Below, one piece after another: positions 20,828-30,934 of a stretch of DNA of 64,000 bases. The position numbers were made by a program, and so were the translations under genes. Source of the stretch: Trichomonas tenax (Eukaryota; Parabasalia; Trichomonadida; Trichomonadidae); contig JALKBU010000028.1 of assembly GCA_023091735.1 (NCBI GenBank), positions 1-64,000 of the forward strand. Reading direction: 5' to 3'. The first letter of the stretch is position 1. Each line of letters opens with the position of its first letter. Below the pieces are notes generated by a model that saw only the letters and a program-made list of their open reading frames with translations, was not told the origin of the DNA and did not search any database.

Positions 20828-20844
20828 TTTTTGCAAAAACAAAT

Positions 20845-20926
20845 TTTACATGGCAATAATTATAATTGCATGTCAAAAAATATATTTGAATCAATTTTAC
20901 GTGACAATTATAGTTATTACATGTCA
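20845..20926 (-). promoter_or_regulatory. Four tandem TGNCATGTAAA-type motifs before the cathepsin gene
   Basis: Read on the minus strand: TGACATGTAA (20917-20926), TGTCACGTAAA (20896-20906), TGACATGCAA (20866-20875) and TGCCATGTAAA (20845-20855). All point toward the ATG. The spacing is 20, 31 and 20 bases, and the last copy is 17 bases from the start codon. This is likely a transcription factor or core-promoter element array. Confidence 0.5.
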
Positions 20927-21186
20927 AAAATTATAAAATCAATCTTTACCTTGCTCATTATTAATCTGATGTGTTTTATTTCATGATTTCGCATAATCAG
21001 GCAAATGAACGTAAATATGATAAAGTAAATTGTTGAATTGAGCAATATGTACTGCAGGTGCATGTCCTGTAACTTTTTATCATGTTTACGCTATTAGCAA
21101 CGATTCTTTGATTGTTTGATCGCGAGCCGAAGTTGAATAAACGGATTCAAATGCACAAATCATATAAATATACATAAAAACACGCT

Positions 21187-21693
21187 ATGAAGCAAATAGC
21201 ATTGTGTGATCGTTACTTCACAGTTAGATTCACTCAAGCACTTTATATCGTTATTGCTATCATTGCACCAATCATGCACATCTTTCTTCTCTTCTTCATG
21301 TGGCTTATTCCAATGACTTACAAAGCACAGAGGAAATGCTACATTGCAGCTGAAATGTTGTATGCTTGGAGCTGCCTTGATGTCTTTATTATTTCTATTC
21401 TTACAGCAGTCCTTGAAATCTCACAGTTCGCGAGATTCATGGTCGGCGATAAGTGTGATCTCATTGATCCAATTGTTAAAGCATTCTTCTCCAACGAGGA
21501 CCTCATCAAAGGTCATGAAATTTGCTTCGATGTCGTCACAACACTCGAGAAAGGTTCGTGGTACCTCTTCACAGCAGCAGTTGTCCATACAATTGCAACA
21601 ATCCTTGTTAACATCGGCGCTAGAAAGGCCTTAGAAAAGATAAAGGGAAAGGAAGAATATAATCAAATCTCCAGTGAGAAGCCATCAATATAA
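21187..21693 (+). CDS. PqiA-like membrane protein, probably 5'-truncated
   Basis: 168 residues with three or four hydrophobic segments (YIVIAIIAPIMHIFLLFFMWLI; LDVFIISILTAVLEI; SWYLFTAAVVHTIATILVNI). The AWSCLDVFIISIL stretch matches the MWSMxDVFxxxLL signature of the paraquat-inducible protein A domain. Trichomonads carry longer proteins with such membrane domains at the C-terminus. This copy lacks an N-terminal domain, and no initiator was found near its ATG, so it may be a fragment. The tail ISSEKPSI is cytosolic. Confidence 0.5.
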   Translation: MKQIALCDRYFTVRFTQALYIVIAIIAPIMHIFLLFFMWLIPMTYKAQRKCYIAAEMLYAWSCLDVFIISILTAVLEISQFARFMVGDKCDLIDPIVKAFFSNEDLIKGHEICFDVVTTLEKGSWYLFTAAVVHTIATILVNIGARKALEKIKGKEEYNQISSEKPSI

Positions 21694-21939
21694 ATCTTGT
21701 TTATTATAAAATTATTAAAGATCATCATTTATATTTTATTTTTGCAACAAACATCAATATAATAATAATAATAGCCGTATTCAATGATTACAAGAAATGA
21801 ATAAAATAGATAATAAAATATATCCCACAAAGTCCGAAAATGAATGAGATAAGGTAATATTTCAAAAGTTTACAATCGTTCAAACTCTTTTGATTTTTAA
21901 TTGAATCAACTATTCAAACGTTTAAAATCATTTTCAGCA

Positions 21940-22596
21940 ATGTCTGCAGCATCGCATGAATCCACAGATCAGATAAAAGGAGCTGTGTTCATCATTAATG
22001 GAGGAATAAATGTCTGGTGGAAAACTTAATGAATATTTAACAAATGCAGCAAAGAATCATTAGGATACAAAGTCATTGTTACTAATGTTGATGATGGCTA
22101 TGATATCAACGAAGAAGTTAAGAAGTTCAATGATAGCAATATTGTTATGGGACTTCTTAACAAAGTTATAACATATTGGGATGAAGTCCTGATGGAAGGC
22201 GCAGGAATAATATTTTCCAGGTATGGAAGAGCAAGGAAAGATCCAAAGAAGAAGTATGGATCAGGTGGCCTTTCATTCGGCAAAAAGTTCATGGTTTCAT
22301 CAACATGGAATGCCCCTGCTCACGCATTTACAGGTGAAGAAGAATTTTACACTGATCTTGGAATAAAGAATGACTGGAATACTGTAGAAAAGATATTCAT
22401 GTTCTGTAGTTATGACGTTCTTGAAGGAATGCTCTTCTATAATGTTATCAAGAACCCTCAGATTAAAAAAAACGGCCGAATATATCAAACTTCCCACAAA
22501 ATACTTGCAATTAAAAATCTAATTTTTCAATTTACCCAAACATTATTGGACTCATTTATTGACTTTGTTCTCATAGGTAATTATAAATGTGAATGA
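21940..22596 (+). pseudogene. Broken MdaB-like NAD(P)H:quinone reductase
   Basis: The sequence follows a bacterial-type MdaB flavodoxin-fold reductase across several frames. It starts with an ATG and VFIINGG (normally the nucleotide-binding strand plus HPN) and reaches a stop at about 22029. A shift leads to SGGKLNEYLTNAA, then another stop and shift to ESLGYKVIVTNVDDGYDINE. From 22147 a longer frame covers VLMEGAGIIFS, KKYGSGGLSFGKKFM and TTWNAP-like STWNAPAHAFT, ending with an unrelated tail after NPQIKKN. The YQFPVWWM segment of the family is deleted. The gene is therefore inactive. Origin by lateral transfer from bacteria is inferred from the family. Confidence 0.75.
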
Positions 22597-22870
22597 TTTG
22601 AAGATGATTCATTAATTGGTTTCTTGAGCCAATTGAGAAATAATTTCAAGTTTGTACAAGTCAGAATCTGTTTTGTTGTGTCAATTCAGTTACGAGTATA
22701 ATGATTAGGAAGAGAAATAAATGATATCGATATAAAATGAATGATTTGATTCATGTTGACCTCCTAATTCTTTCGACTTTGAAGTTCATTCATACACCAA
22801 TTTTTAAATCAATGTATGCATATGTGGAGATTGTTTTCAAGGCGGCAATGATGAGAAGAAAATAAGTATC

Positions 22871-23428
22871 TTATTCAGCAAAGTGTTTGAGTAAGAAGCT
22901 CTTAATGTTCTGATCTTTAGCATAAGAAAGAGGAGTACTTCCCTTATTATCTCTCCAATTGATCTCAATTTCAGGGAGAGTCAGAAGAAATTGGCAAGCA
23001 TCATAATGACAATAATTAAGAGCCATGCATAATGTGGAAATATGAGAATCGTTTGGTGAGTTTGGATCTATTTTTGGAAGACGAGAAAAATATTTTACGG
23101 CTTCGAGATTTCCTTTTATACAGAAGAAATGAAAGGCATCGCGTCCATATGAATTACGATATAAGTGATCGGCGCCTGCTTCAATAAGTTCTTTTGCAAG
23201 ACTGAAATTATTATTAGATGCTGCTTGAGTAACAATATTATCACCATATTCATCAGCTACGTCACAGAATTTCTCTCTGATACTGAATTCAAGCGCAATT
23301 TTATCCTTTTCATTAATAATTTTTTCGAATATTTGATAAATGCTTTGAAAAAACTCTTCTGATTTTTCGAGTTTCATCAGAGATTTTATAATTTTATTAT
23401 CTACTTCAGAATCAAAATTTTTAATCAT
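22871..23428 (-). CDS. Ankyrin-repeat protein
   Basis: 185 residues. The N-terminal half (to about residue 65) is helical and charged. Then come three ankyrin repeats: a DEYGDNIVTQAASNNNFSLAKELIEAGADHLYRN type unit, GRDAFHFFCIKGNLEAVKYF, and a unit with DACQFLLTLPEIEINWRDNKG, plus a final partial TPLSYAKDQNIKSFLL. A TCATTG initiator lies 12 bases upstream of the ATG. It is shorter than typical trichomonad ankyrin proteins but appears complete. The partner is unknown. It is divergent from the coiled-coil gene at 23682. Confidence 0.7.
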   Translation of the reverse strand: MIKNFDSEVDNKIIKSLMKLEKSEEFFQSIYQIFEKIINEKDKIALEFSIREKFCDVADEYGDNIVTQAASNNNFSLAKELIEAGADHLYRNSYGRDAFHFFCIKGNLEAVKYFSRLPKIDPNSPNDSHISTLCMALNYCHYDACQFLLTLPEIEINWRDNKGSTPLSYAKDQNIKSFLLKHFAE

Positions 23429-23436
23429 TTTTCACG

Positions 23437-23642
23437 CAATGAATAGATTCCAGTGATAATTTTGATTTTTGACACTTTACATGTCATAAAAAAACTGAAT
23501 CTTCAAAATGCTTTATTTTTAAATATTTAACAGAACTAGATGTTGGATAAATTGCTACATCAACTATATAAATGATCTAATGGGAGTTTTCAATCATTTT
23601 ATTAGAATCGAAAATGTTGAAAAAATATTTTGTCATGTAAAA
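23437..23642. promoter_or_regulatory. Bidirectional promoter region
   Basis: Between two divergent genes. The minus-strand gene has an initiator TCATTG (23437-23442) and a TGACATGTAAA motif (23476-23486, read on the minus strand) about 48 bases before its ATG. The plus-strand gene has TGTCATGTAAA at 23631-23641, 40 bases before its ATG. Each motif points to its own gene. Confidence 0.5.
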
Positions 23643-23681
23643 TCGAAAATGACCTTAAAAACGTGAACGTTTATTAAAAAA

Positions 23682-24002
23682 ATGAATTCGAAATACATTC
23701 GCGGAGAACCCACAATGAGATATGAAAAAAGCGGTCTTTCGTATGAACAGAGATATAAGGATATCGCTGACGCATATTGGAAGCTTAGTACAACTGAACA
23801 AACAGAAGATGAAGAAAAATTTCAAAATTTAGTTTCAGAAATGAAATTAGCTGCAGAACAGTATTCAAATGAGATCAGTAAGTATGAAGAAGAATATGAA
23901 CGACTTTTAGAAGAGAATAAGCGTTTAGAAGATGATTATAAATGGACATTATATGCATTAGACGTAGAACAAAAGTTGAAAGACTTAAGAAACAAGATTT
24001 GA
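23682..24002 (+). CDS. Small coiled-coil protein, unknown
   Basis: A 106-residue, highly charged protein. The N-terminus (KYIRGEPTMRYEKSGLSYEQ) is followed by a long helical coiled coil with heptads from about residue 40 to the end (KYEEEYERLLEENKRLEDDY). It has no membrane segment and no known family. The upstream TGTCATGTAAA motif supports it as a real gene. The function cannot be inferred beyond a likely role in a filament or multi-protein complex. Confidence 0.55.
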   Translation: MNSKYIRGEPTMRYEKSGLSYEQRYKDIADAYWKLSTTEQTEDEEKFQNLVSEMKLAAEQYSNEISKYEEEYERLLEENKRLEDDYKWTLYALDVEQKLKDLRNKI

Positions 24003-24159
24003 TGTTATATTGGTTCACATATCAAAACTTTTGTCAATTAGCGATAATATTCAATGATCAAAGCTTAAAATCAGTTCGTTATTCATTCAAACCGATGGAA
24101 ATTGATGAATTTAAGCTATTTACTTTATCAAATCCCTATTTTTGTTATTTTTATTGATT

Positions 24160-24368
24160 GGGTTATTTATCAAACTCAGTCAGCTGTTATGTTTGTTTAA
24201 AATTATAATTTAAGTACTACAGAGCCATATTTTACATATAACAAGAATATATATATAAAATTTGATATAATTTGAGTTCGTGCGCTTGTTAGTTTAAAAA
24301 TAGTTATTATTTGTCTCAGATAATGTATTATTAATTAAATTCATGGATATTAGGTATTTTCAGAAATT
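24160..24368. other. Intergenic spacer
   Basis: AT-rich, nothing recognised. Confidence 0.4.
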
Positions 24369-24497
24369 TGTCTTGTAAAATGATTAATGTGTCAGCCAAA
24401 AAAATATTTGACATGTAATGTTAAGAAATTGTCAAGTAAACATCACAATTTTAGGGACTTTTGACATACTATTGACGTTTAAAAAATGATGTCACTT
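24369..24497 (+). promoter_or_regulatory. Promoter of the prefoldin gene
   Basis: Three motif copies point to the gene: TGTCTTGTAAA (24369-24379), TGACATGTAAT (24409-24419) and TGTCAAGTAAA (24430-24440). An initiator TCACTT at 24492-24497 follows, giving a predicted 29-base leader. Confidence 0.5.
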
Positions 24498-24522
24498 TTA
24501 TTAGTAGCCAAGTGAACTAGAT

Positions 24523-24897
24523 ATGACTGTCCGTATCCAGCTTCCTGATGAGCAAATGAAGCAATACTACAAACTCCACGCAGAAAATGAGCGCCTTGGG
24601 GAAAATCTTGGCAAGTTTTCTGCTCAATTAGATCTCGAATTACGTCAGCGTCGCACAAAATACCTCACACGCCATGAGATTAGCAAGCTCAATCCATCAG
24701 TCCCTGTTTATCAGGCATGCGGAAAGGCCTTCATCCTTGATACAGTTCCAAACACGTTAACAACTCTTCGCCAGAACTTAGCCCAGGCTGATAAGAACAT
24801 TCTCATGATCAAGAAGACTGGAATTTATATCCAGGCTCAGCAAGATGCAGTCAAGGCTCAAATCAATGAGCTCCTCAAGCCATACCTCAAGCAATAA
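24523..24897 (+). CDS. PFDN1: Prefoldin subunit 1 (beta-class)
   Basis: 124 residues, the normal length for a beta-type prefoldin subunit. Two coiled-coil helices (about residues 12-50 and 80-120) flank a beta hairpin with VPVYQACGKAFIL, the PFD1 equivalent of the VYxxxGxMFxL hairpin. Prefoldin is a hexameric cytosolic chaperone that delivers nascent actin and tubulin to the CCT chaperonin. The ATG lies downstream of a clear initiator. Confidence 0.75.
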   Translation: MTVRIQLPDEQMKQYYKLHAENERLGENLGKFSAQLDLELRQRRTKYLTRHEISKLNPSVPVYQACGKAFILDTVPNTLTTLRQNLAQADKNILMIKKTGIYIQAQQDAVKAQINELLKPYLKQ

Positions 24898-25131
24898 TCT
24901 TGGAAATGTTTAAATAAATTGTATCTCGATACAAACTGAAGAAGGCTCCATATTTCATATTTGATTTAATATCATCTTTTTTTTTTGTTTGTTTTGTTTT
25001 GAGTTCCCCATAATGTAATGTTGTGATTGCCTTACTCCTATATATAATAGTTTAGGGAGGAAATAGGTTATTTTTTAGGTTACATATTTTTTTCAATTTC
25101 AAAAATTTAAGTTAACTTTGTATTCACCATC

Positions 25132-25240
25132 GTATGCAATACACTGAAGGTGCTCTTCCTTTATTCAAAAAGCCGAATATTGTTGTCACAAAGAATGTTG
25201 TTGCAAAGGCAATCAAGCAGACATTTTCCAAGGTAAAACT
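25132..25240 (+). pseudogene. Short coding remnant
   Basis: An ATG at 25134 opens MQYTEGALPLFKKPNIVVTK and runs about 40 residues. Its base composition looks coding, but it has no downstream continuation and no recognised domain. A GT dinucleotide context was considered as an intron start and no matching 3' site was found. Confidence 0.25.
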
Positions 25241-25359
25241 ATATTCTAAAGCAAGGTCTTACTGTGATTATGAGATACTGAAGCATTGCTGCTTCAATTG
25301 AATTTCGATTTTAAACCTGCACCCCAATTCCAGAGTGCTTCAGAGTTCCCATTGATGTG

Positions 25360-26298
25360 ATGCAGTCTCTGACACATAATCAATTGGAAAAGGAACAAAT
25401 TCAAAAAATCTATTTCAATTTGAGTGATAAACTGAAAGAAAATACCGCCAATCCTGCAATGATTGCATTTCTCATAGACTGTGCTTCATTTATGCGCCCA
25501 AAATTGATTGAATTTTCAAATCTTTTCAAAATGGTTCATGAACGTCAAAACATTGATTATACACCTCGGAATGAAGACCTCAAAATTGCTCTCAACAGTT
25601 TAGGTTTTAATTTCTATATTGAAAAAGTTGAAAGGAAAGTTTCTGATGTCATTAACATTTATCCACCTGGAACTGTTTTCCACTCAGTTGCATGGGACAA
25701 ACTTGAAGAACTCCAGGTTGAGGCAATTAATAAATCCTTTGATGAAAATCAAAAAGACAATAATGGATTATCATTAATTGATACGGCGTGTAAATATGGA
25801 TAAGAAAAATGTTTCGAGTATCTTAAATTGATGGGGAGCAAAATAACTGATCAAACATTTGTTCATGTGATTGAAGGAGGTAACAAAAGCATTATTATGT
25901 CTTTATTTAATGAAGGTCATTCAATATCAGATGAAGATTTAGACGCCGCAATTACTTATCACCATAATGACATTTTCAATTGACTGCTCGAAGAAAAAGG
26001 ATCAATCAAATGGATGAAAGCTGGAGATTATTTTTATTATGGAAATTTTGAAGTTTTATCATTTCATATTGGAAATTTGAATGCGATTCAAGTTCAATTA
26101 AGCTTTGTTTATCAATAACTCAAGTAAATCAAACTATTTTAATCATCACTATGATGTAATGTCAATCATTTACATTTTATCATCATTGTAATATAAATCT
26201 CCATTGTCAATTGCAATCGAAATGAAGTCTCTCGAAATCGTTCAATTTTTAATTGATCGTGGAGCTGATGTGAACATGAAAATAATCAATCATTTATA
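25360..26298 (+). pseudogene. DUF3447-type ankyrin gene, 5' part, broken
   Basis: The frame starts MQSLTHNQLEKEQIQKIYFN, typical of trichomonad ankyrin proteins with an N-terminal DUF3447-like region. It continues through FHSVAWDKLEELQVEAINKS and NNGLSLIDTACKYG to a stop at 25801. Homologous sequence resumes as LMGSKITDQTFVHVIEGGNK, hits another stop at 25981-25983, and then decays. Ankyrin units (PLSIAIEMKSLEIVQFLIDR GADVN) remain up to 26290, where a mariner-type element interrupts the gene. A related pseudogene lies inverted at 52380-53314. Confidence 0.8.
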
Positions 26299-27562
26299 GG
26301 GTGTCTAATAAATATTTTGCACCCCTTAAATCGTTCAGTATTGAAGATATATGAATAAAAGTCGAATCATTATTCTCAAAGTCTTTAGGGGTATTTATGA
26401 TTATATGATGTCATTTCCTGAATACATCATAGGTGTTGAAAAAGTCGATTTTTTGATTTTCTGTCAGATTTTATCGAGGCATTTAATCAACATATATCTT
26501 ACTTCTAGAGTTGAATTCCTCTATTATAGTATAACCAATCAAAAGCTTACTATTTCATAATGTTGTTTGCTATATATATTATCAGATGAAATCAACGTTT
26601 TGCTGCCAACAAGTGTGATTTTTTCTAAAAATGGCTAAAAATAGGGGATCTCGACCCCTCAATTTTCAGAAAAATGACTTTCATCAGGCATAACTTTTTA
26701 TCTATTCATGCTACATGACCCGAACTTTCACATTTATATATGGTACTGTAGTTAGTATAGATGTTATTACTTAGTAACTATCAATATGTCCAATTAATGG
26801 CTTTTGATGAAAAAGAAGGCTTTTTTGCTGATTATACATATGCCTTACAAGATCAAATTGTATCTCACTCATTATGAAATATTATGCAATATTTTAATTG
26901 TACACAATAAATATGACTATTAGCTTCTGTTATAATATAACTGGTGGATCTGAAATATCTTTTTTTAAAGTGTTTCAACAGCATCAAATTTCTACATGGG
27001 CATTTTGTCACTTTTGACGTGGCAAATTTTGTCACAGCCAAATGAATGTTTTTCTCTGAAACATAAACGAAAAAGAATGCTTCAAACTACTTATTCCATT
27101 TCTGCGATATCAATTATAGCCTTTCTAGTTTGCAGATGTAAATAACTATCATTATCTGCCTTTTCAGAATTGAGTCTTTCATTTTTAAGCAATTTTTGAT
27201 CCTGGACACTTTATCGATTGATATCTAGCTCAACTTGAATAATAATTGCAATATACTTACACCATTTAAGACAGAACTCGATTTCCAATAATATCTGCTT
27301 CTTTTTGTTGAAATTTTTGTTGTTCATTAGCCAATAAGATCAAAATATTGTTTCACTCGATGAATTTTTACGTAAAATTTCCAAATTCCAAACAGACGTA
27401 AAAATTTAAACGTGCACAAAAAAACTGATTTCAATAGCAGATTTGACCAGATCAACATATATTATAGAACAACTCATGGGAAATCGATTCATATGCTTTT
27501 TAAAGGAAACTGTCCATTATTCGGGGGGAAAGTATGGGGTGCAAAATATTTATTAGACACCC
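26299..27562. mobile_element. Mariner-type element without intact transposase
   Basis: A 1264-bp insertion bounded by 27-bp perfect terminal inverted repeats: GGGTGTCTAATAAATATTTT followed by GCACCCC at 26299-26325, and its exact reverse complement at 27536-27562. The element is flanked on both sides by the TA dinucleotide, the Tc1/mariner target duplication. The length matches mariner elements of trichomonads (about 1.3 kb). No reading frame over about 70 residues survives inside, so it is decayed or non-autonomous. The perfect ends contrast with the degraded interior. Confidence 0.85.
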
Positions 27563-27564
27563 TA

Positions 27565-27742
27565 TATATTTTATCATCATAATGACATGGAATCAATCAT
27601 TTACATTTAATCATCATTATGATATAGAATCAATCATTCACATTTTACCATCATTGCAATATAAATCTCCATTATCAATTGCAATTGAAATGAAATCTCT
27701 AGAAATTGTTCAATTCTTAAAATCCAATGGCGCTATCCAATA
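27565..27742 (+). pseudogene. DUF3447-type ankyrin gene, 3' part
   Basis: The sequence after the mariner element again encodes an ankyrin unit, YKSPLSIAIEMKSLEIVQFL then KSNGAIQ and a stop. The DNA is nearly the same as the unit at 26190-26260 before the insertion, so the parent gene had recently duplicated repeats. Confidence 0.75.
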
Positions 27743-27838
27743 AACAATCTGCTACTTTGGTGTGATTTTTTACGATTTTGACTCAACTTTTTTCTTTGTT
27801 CCGCTCCTCAGAAAAAAGGGCTTGTCTAAAATTGATAT

Positions 27839-27933
27839 GCTCTGTGTGTTATTCTTTTCAATTTAATAAACCTGTCAAATTTAGCCCCGCGAAAAAGAAT
27901 CATCATTATTTTTGGGAGAATAACACACAGAGC
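27839..27933. repeat. 17-bp perfect inverted repeat
   Basis: GCTCTGTGTGTTATTCT (27839-27855) and its exact complement (27917-27933) are separated by 61 bases. No gene overlaps convincingly. Confidence 0.6.
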
Positions 27934-27999
27934 TTATGTGTGAACACTTGGAATACTTTTTTTCTAAAAAAAAAGCTAAAAAAGCATATTTGTGATTAG

Positions 28000-30060
28000 A
28001 TTTACCTATTTATCATAGACAAAAAAATATTTTATGTTACAAAAATGCTATACAATGAGAATATATTATAATGAGTAAAGCACATCATGGCAAATCAATG
28101 TTTTTGATGCAAGATATATCTAATATTTTAATGAAATATAGACTTTGTTAGCTAATTCTTTAATATATCATGCACAACAGGATTTTGTGCATTGTGGTTC
28201 AATAACTTAGCAAAAAGTTAATCCAGTGAGTTAAAAAACGAGTTTCGCTGACTTTGCGTATAAAAATTTAATTGCCCTAGAAAAAAGAGGTGTTTTTTGC
28301 CCCCTATAAAAGATAATCGACATCAATATATAGTATTCAGCACAATGAAATTAACATGATGATTCTTTTCTAAATGTCAGGGTTTTGTAGTGAATTTTAA
28401 TTCTTATATATTAAGTGCTTTTCAGAAAAATCAGATGATTTCTTAATGTACTCTATGTATCTGTTTTGTTGTCATATGAGTGTCGCCTCTGCAAGCTCAT
28501 GTAGCGGAGTTCGCAATTAAGAAGGCCAACATTTTTAAAATGTAAGGGTCCGCTATCGTCATCAAATTTATCAAGATGTAAATATAGATCTCTCGAATTT
28601 GCAAACATCAAATTGTGTGAAAATACGTATTTTTAATTAATCTAATAGAATGTTTATAGAGCCTATATTGACCACAGCGGACCTCTTGCAAATATATAAA
28701 TCCTTCGAGTTTTATCGAAGATATATTTAGAAAAGTGAAAGAAGTGTATCAACTCTGGGGGTCAGAACCAGATCAAACATGTATGGGCAAATATATCTCT
28801 TATGTGATGTCATACATAGTTGTAGTGTTAAACATATATAATATCGTTTCATATTTTTCATTAACAATTTGATATCAGCTTATTATTGAGTAAATAGCAA
28901 TATTTATTATAAATATATCACTTGCCAACAACATATTAAAATATTGCAAATAATACAAGCTCCTAATTGAATAATTGTTCAGTATCTTAATTTATAAATA
29001 CACGAAATCATTGCGGAGACGACAATATACATAGATGCATGCGCATATTACATATTTTTAATGTGATACACCAACTTATACTCATAGCCTCCCAATGAAT
29101 ATGCTGAAATTATTGATTAATAAAAATAAAGTATTCAAAAATAAAAACGATGGGAAAATAATTAGCATCATATATACTATTTTATTAATGTAAACGGTGT
29201 CAAATAAATAAATTGTCAAAAAACGTAACTTTTAACCTTATCCACTTTTTAAAATATGGTTTATTATAACGTTTACATAATGGTAATGCTAATTTTGCCA
29301 ATTTTGGTCGCTAAAAACCAAATTTGAGAGTTAAAACACTTATAAAGTGAAACGACAGTGAAATGCTAAAACAAAAGGGGTTAACTCCTGGCGTAAGCCA
29401 GAATCTGATCCGGACTAGGCGCGATGGGTTCAAGACCAGAAGGCGGTTATATGAGTCTGCGGTGTCATTCGAAAACTTCCATTCAGATGTCCCCATATTA
29501 AAATATGCCTCAACTAAACTAAGAATAACTATGCATAATATGACCCACAAATAGACGCAAGATTAGCACCAATTCATTCATCGAAGAAAACAGCGCAAAC
29601 ACAAGAATTCAAAATTTTATTTCCGATTCTGCTCAATATTTTCAAATTAACAAACGTAGGATCTTAGAAAAGTCCAATGATTGTATTTAGAAAATTAATA
29701 ATTAATAATTTTAATTTGTCATGCTGATTATACATAAATTTGCTCCTAATAAAGCAATAAATTGTTTATTGAAAGCTAAATTCACTTCAACTAGAAGGGA
29801 GCAATAGAATTAAATGATCCGATTTGAGCTAAATCGATCCTGAGCTTTGGCCAACGAAATAGTTTTTCATGTAGTTCTTTGATATTTCAATAGTAATAAG
29901 CATACATGTGTGTGATTCCATCTATACAGAGAAATAGAATCTGTTTGCGGTAATTTAGGTCAATTTGAGTGTGGCAAATAAATGTCAACTGAAAACAAAA
30001 TTTACGCACGCTGGATTGCCTATAATCTATCGAAAAAAATGATATGAAAAAGAATTTTTC
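28000..30060. other. Gene desert with one GC-rich island
   Basis: AT-rich DNA without a supported gene. At about 29375-29465 lies a markedly GC-richer stretch. It contains a perfect small hairpin (CTGGCGTAAGCCAG) and GGGTTCAAGACC, which resembles a tRNA T-loop, but no full tRNA cloverleaf could be drawn. A 79-codon minus-strand frame spans the island without a recognisable domain. Confidence 0.4.
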
Positions 30061-30124
30061 GTTTGAGGGAACACATACAAAAATTTGTGATTAGTAGGTT
30101 CATATGCGCAAATCATGCAAAATT

Positions 30125-30130
30125 TCATTG
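30125..30130 (+). promoter_or_regulatory. Initiator of the Rab gene
   Basis: TCATTG, with a predicted leader of 5 bases before the ATG at 30132. It argues against the longer reading from a TTG at 30063. Confidence 0.5.
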
Positions 30131-30131
30131 T

Positions 30132-30707
30132 ATGCAGAAGGAAGCTGTCTTCAAGATAGTCCTTCTTGGAGATTCAGGGGCAGGCAAGACCACCCTTCTG
30201 CATAGACTTGTTTCGAATGAATTTTCGTCGAATACCGTTTCAACAATCGGCGCTGGCATCTCTGAGTGGATGACCGGTAACGGTGACCACAAAATTAAAT
30301 TACGGATTTGGGACACAGCCGGGCAAGAGAAGTATCGATCTATTGGAGAACTTTATTACCACAACTCCCACGCCGCTATATTAACAGTATCTCATGATAC
30401 AACGATAAGTTATAGTGGTATCGAGGAGTGGTGTGAAAGATTTCGACGTGTTGTCGGGGAAACTACACCTATTATACTTGCAGCAACAAAATATGATATG
30501 AAAACAGATAGAAGTGATGAGTTAATTAAACAATTCGCGCTCGATCATAATCTACCATGTTTCGATACATCATCTAAGACAGGAGAAGGGATCCAGGAGC
30601 TATTTGAATACGTTGCTCTTGCAATCTACCAGAGATTAGATTCAGATGTGTTTAAATCTGTAGGAAAATGCTGCAGAAAATGTGATAAGTGCGAAAAATG
30701 TTGTTAA
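30132..30707 (+). CDS. Rab-family small GTPase
   Basis: 191 residues. Motifs in order: P-loop GDSGAGKTTL, a switch I with STIGAG, G3 WDTAGQEKYRS, G4 in the variant form ATKYD (Thr instead of the usual Asn, as in Rho proteins), and G5 SSK in place of SAK. The C-terminus is Cys-rich (KCCRKCDKCEKCC) and ends in CC, the double-geranylgeranylation site. It acts in vesicle targeting. The exact Rab subfamily cannot be assigned and it may be a lineage-specific Rab. Confidence 0.92.
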   Translation: MQKEAVFKIVLLGDSGAGKTTLLHRLVSNEFSSNTVSTIGAGISEWMTGNGDHKIKLRIWDTAGQEKYRSIGELYYHNSHAAILTVSHDTTISYSGIEEWCERFRRVVGETTPIILAATKYDMKTDRSDELIKQFALDHNLPCFDTSSKTGEGIQELFEYVALAIYQRLDSDVFKSVGKCCRKCDKCEKCC

Positions 30708-30922
30708 TTTTATTATCATGATCATAAATTAGCGACCCTGTAAGCTATTTTTACTCATAGCTTACCATCTGTTCACTACTGTAGTTATATCATTTGTTTA
30801 TTATTTATATTATGTCTTTGATATTAGTTAATAAAGTTGTTTATAATCTGTTTTTCGGCATAAACCTTCATTCCAAAGCTTCAATGTTGAGAATACAAAA
30901 ACCCCAGTACGATTAAAATCTG

Positions 30923-30928
30923 TCACTT
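30923..30928 (+). promoter_or_regulatory. Initiator of the phosphotransferase-like gene
   Basis: TCACTT, with a predicted leader of 10 bases before the ATG at 30935. Confidence 0.6.
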
Positions 30929-30934
30929 TTATTA

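Noticed and set aside
25200..25260. A 5' splice site (AAGGTAAAACT) and intron
   Set aside because: It does not match the conserved trichomonad GTATGT start, and no ACTAACACACAG-type 3' end was found by eye here or elsewhere in the window.
29375..29465. A tRNA gene in the GC-rich island
   Set aside because: The T-loop-like GGGTTCAAGACC is not flanked by a pairing stem, and no acceptor or anticodon arm could be drawn.
30063..30131. An N-terminal extension of the Rab from a TTG
   Set aside because: The initiator at 30125 and the normal Rab N-terminus both support the ATG at 30132.
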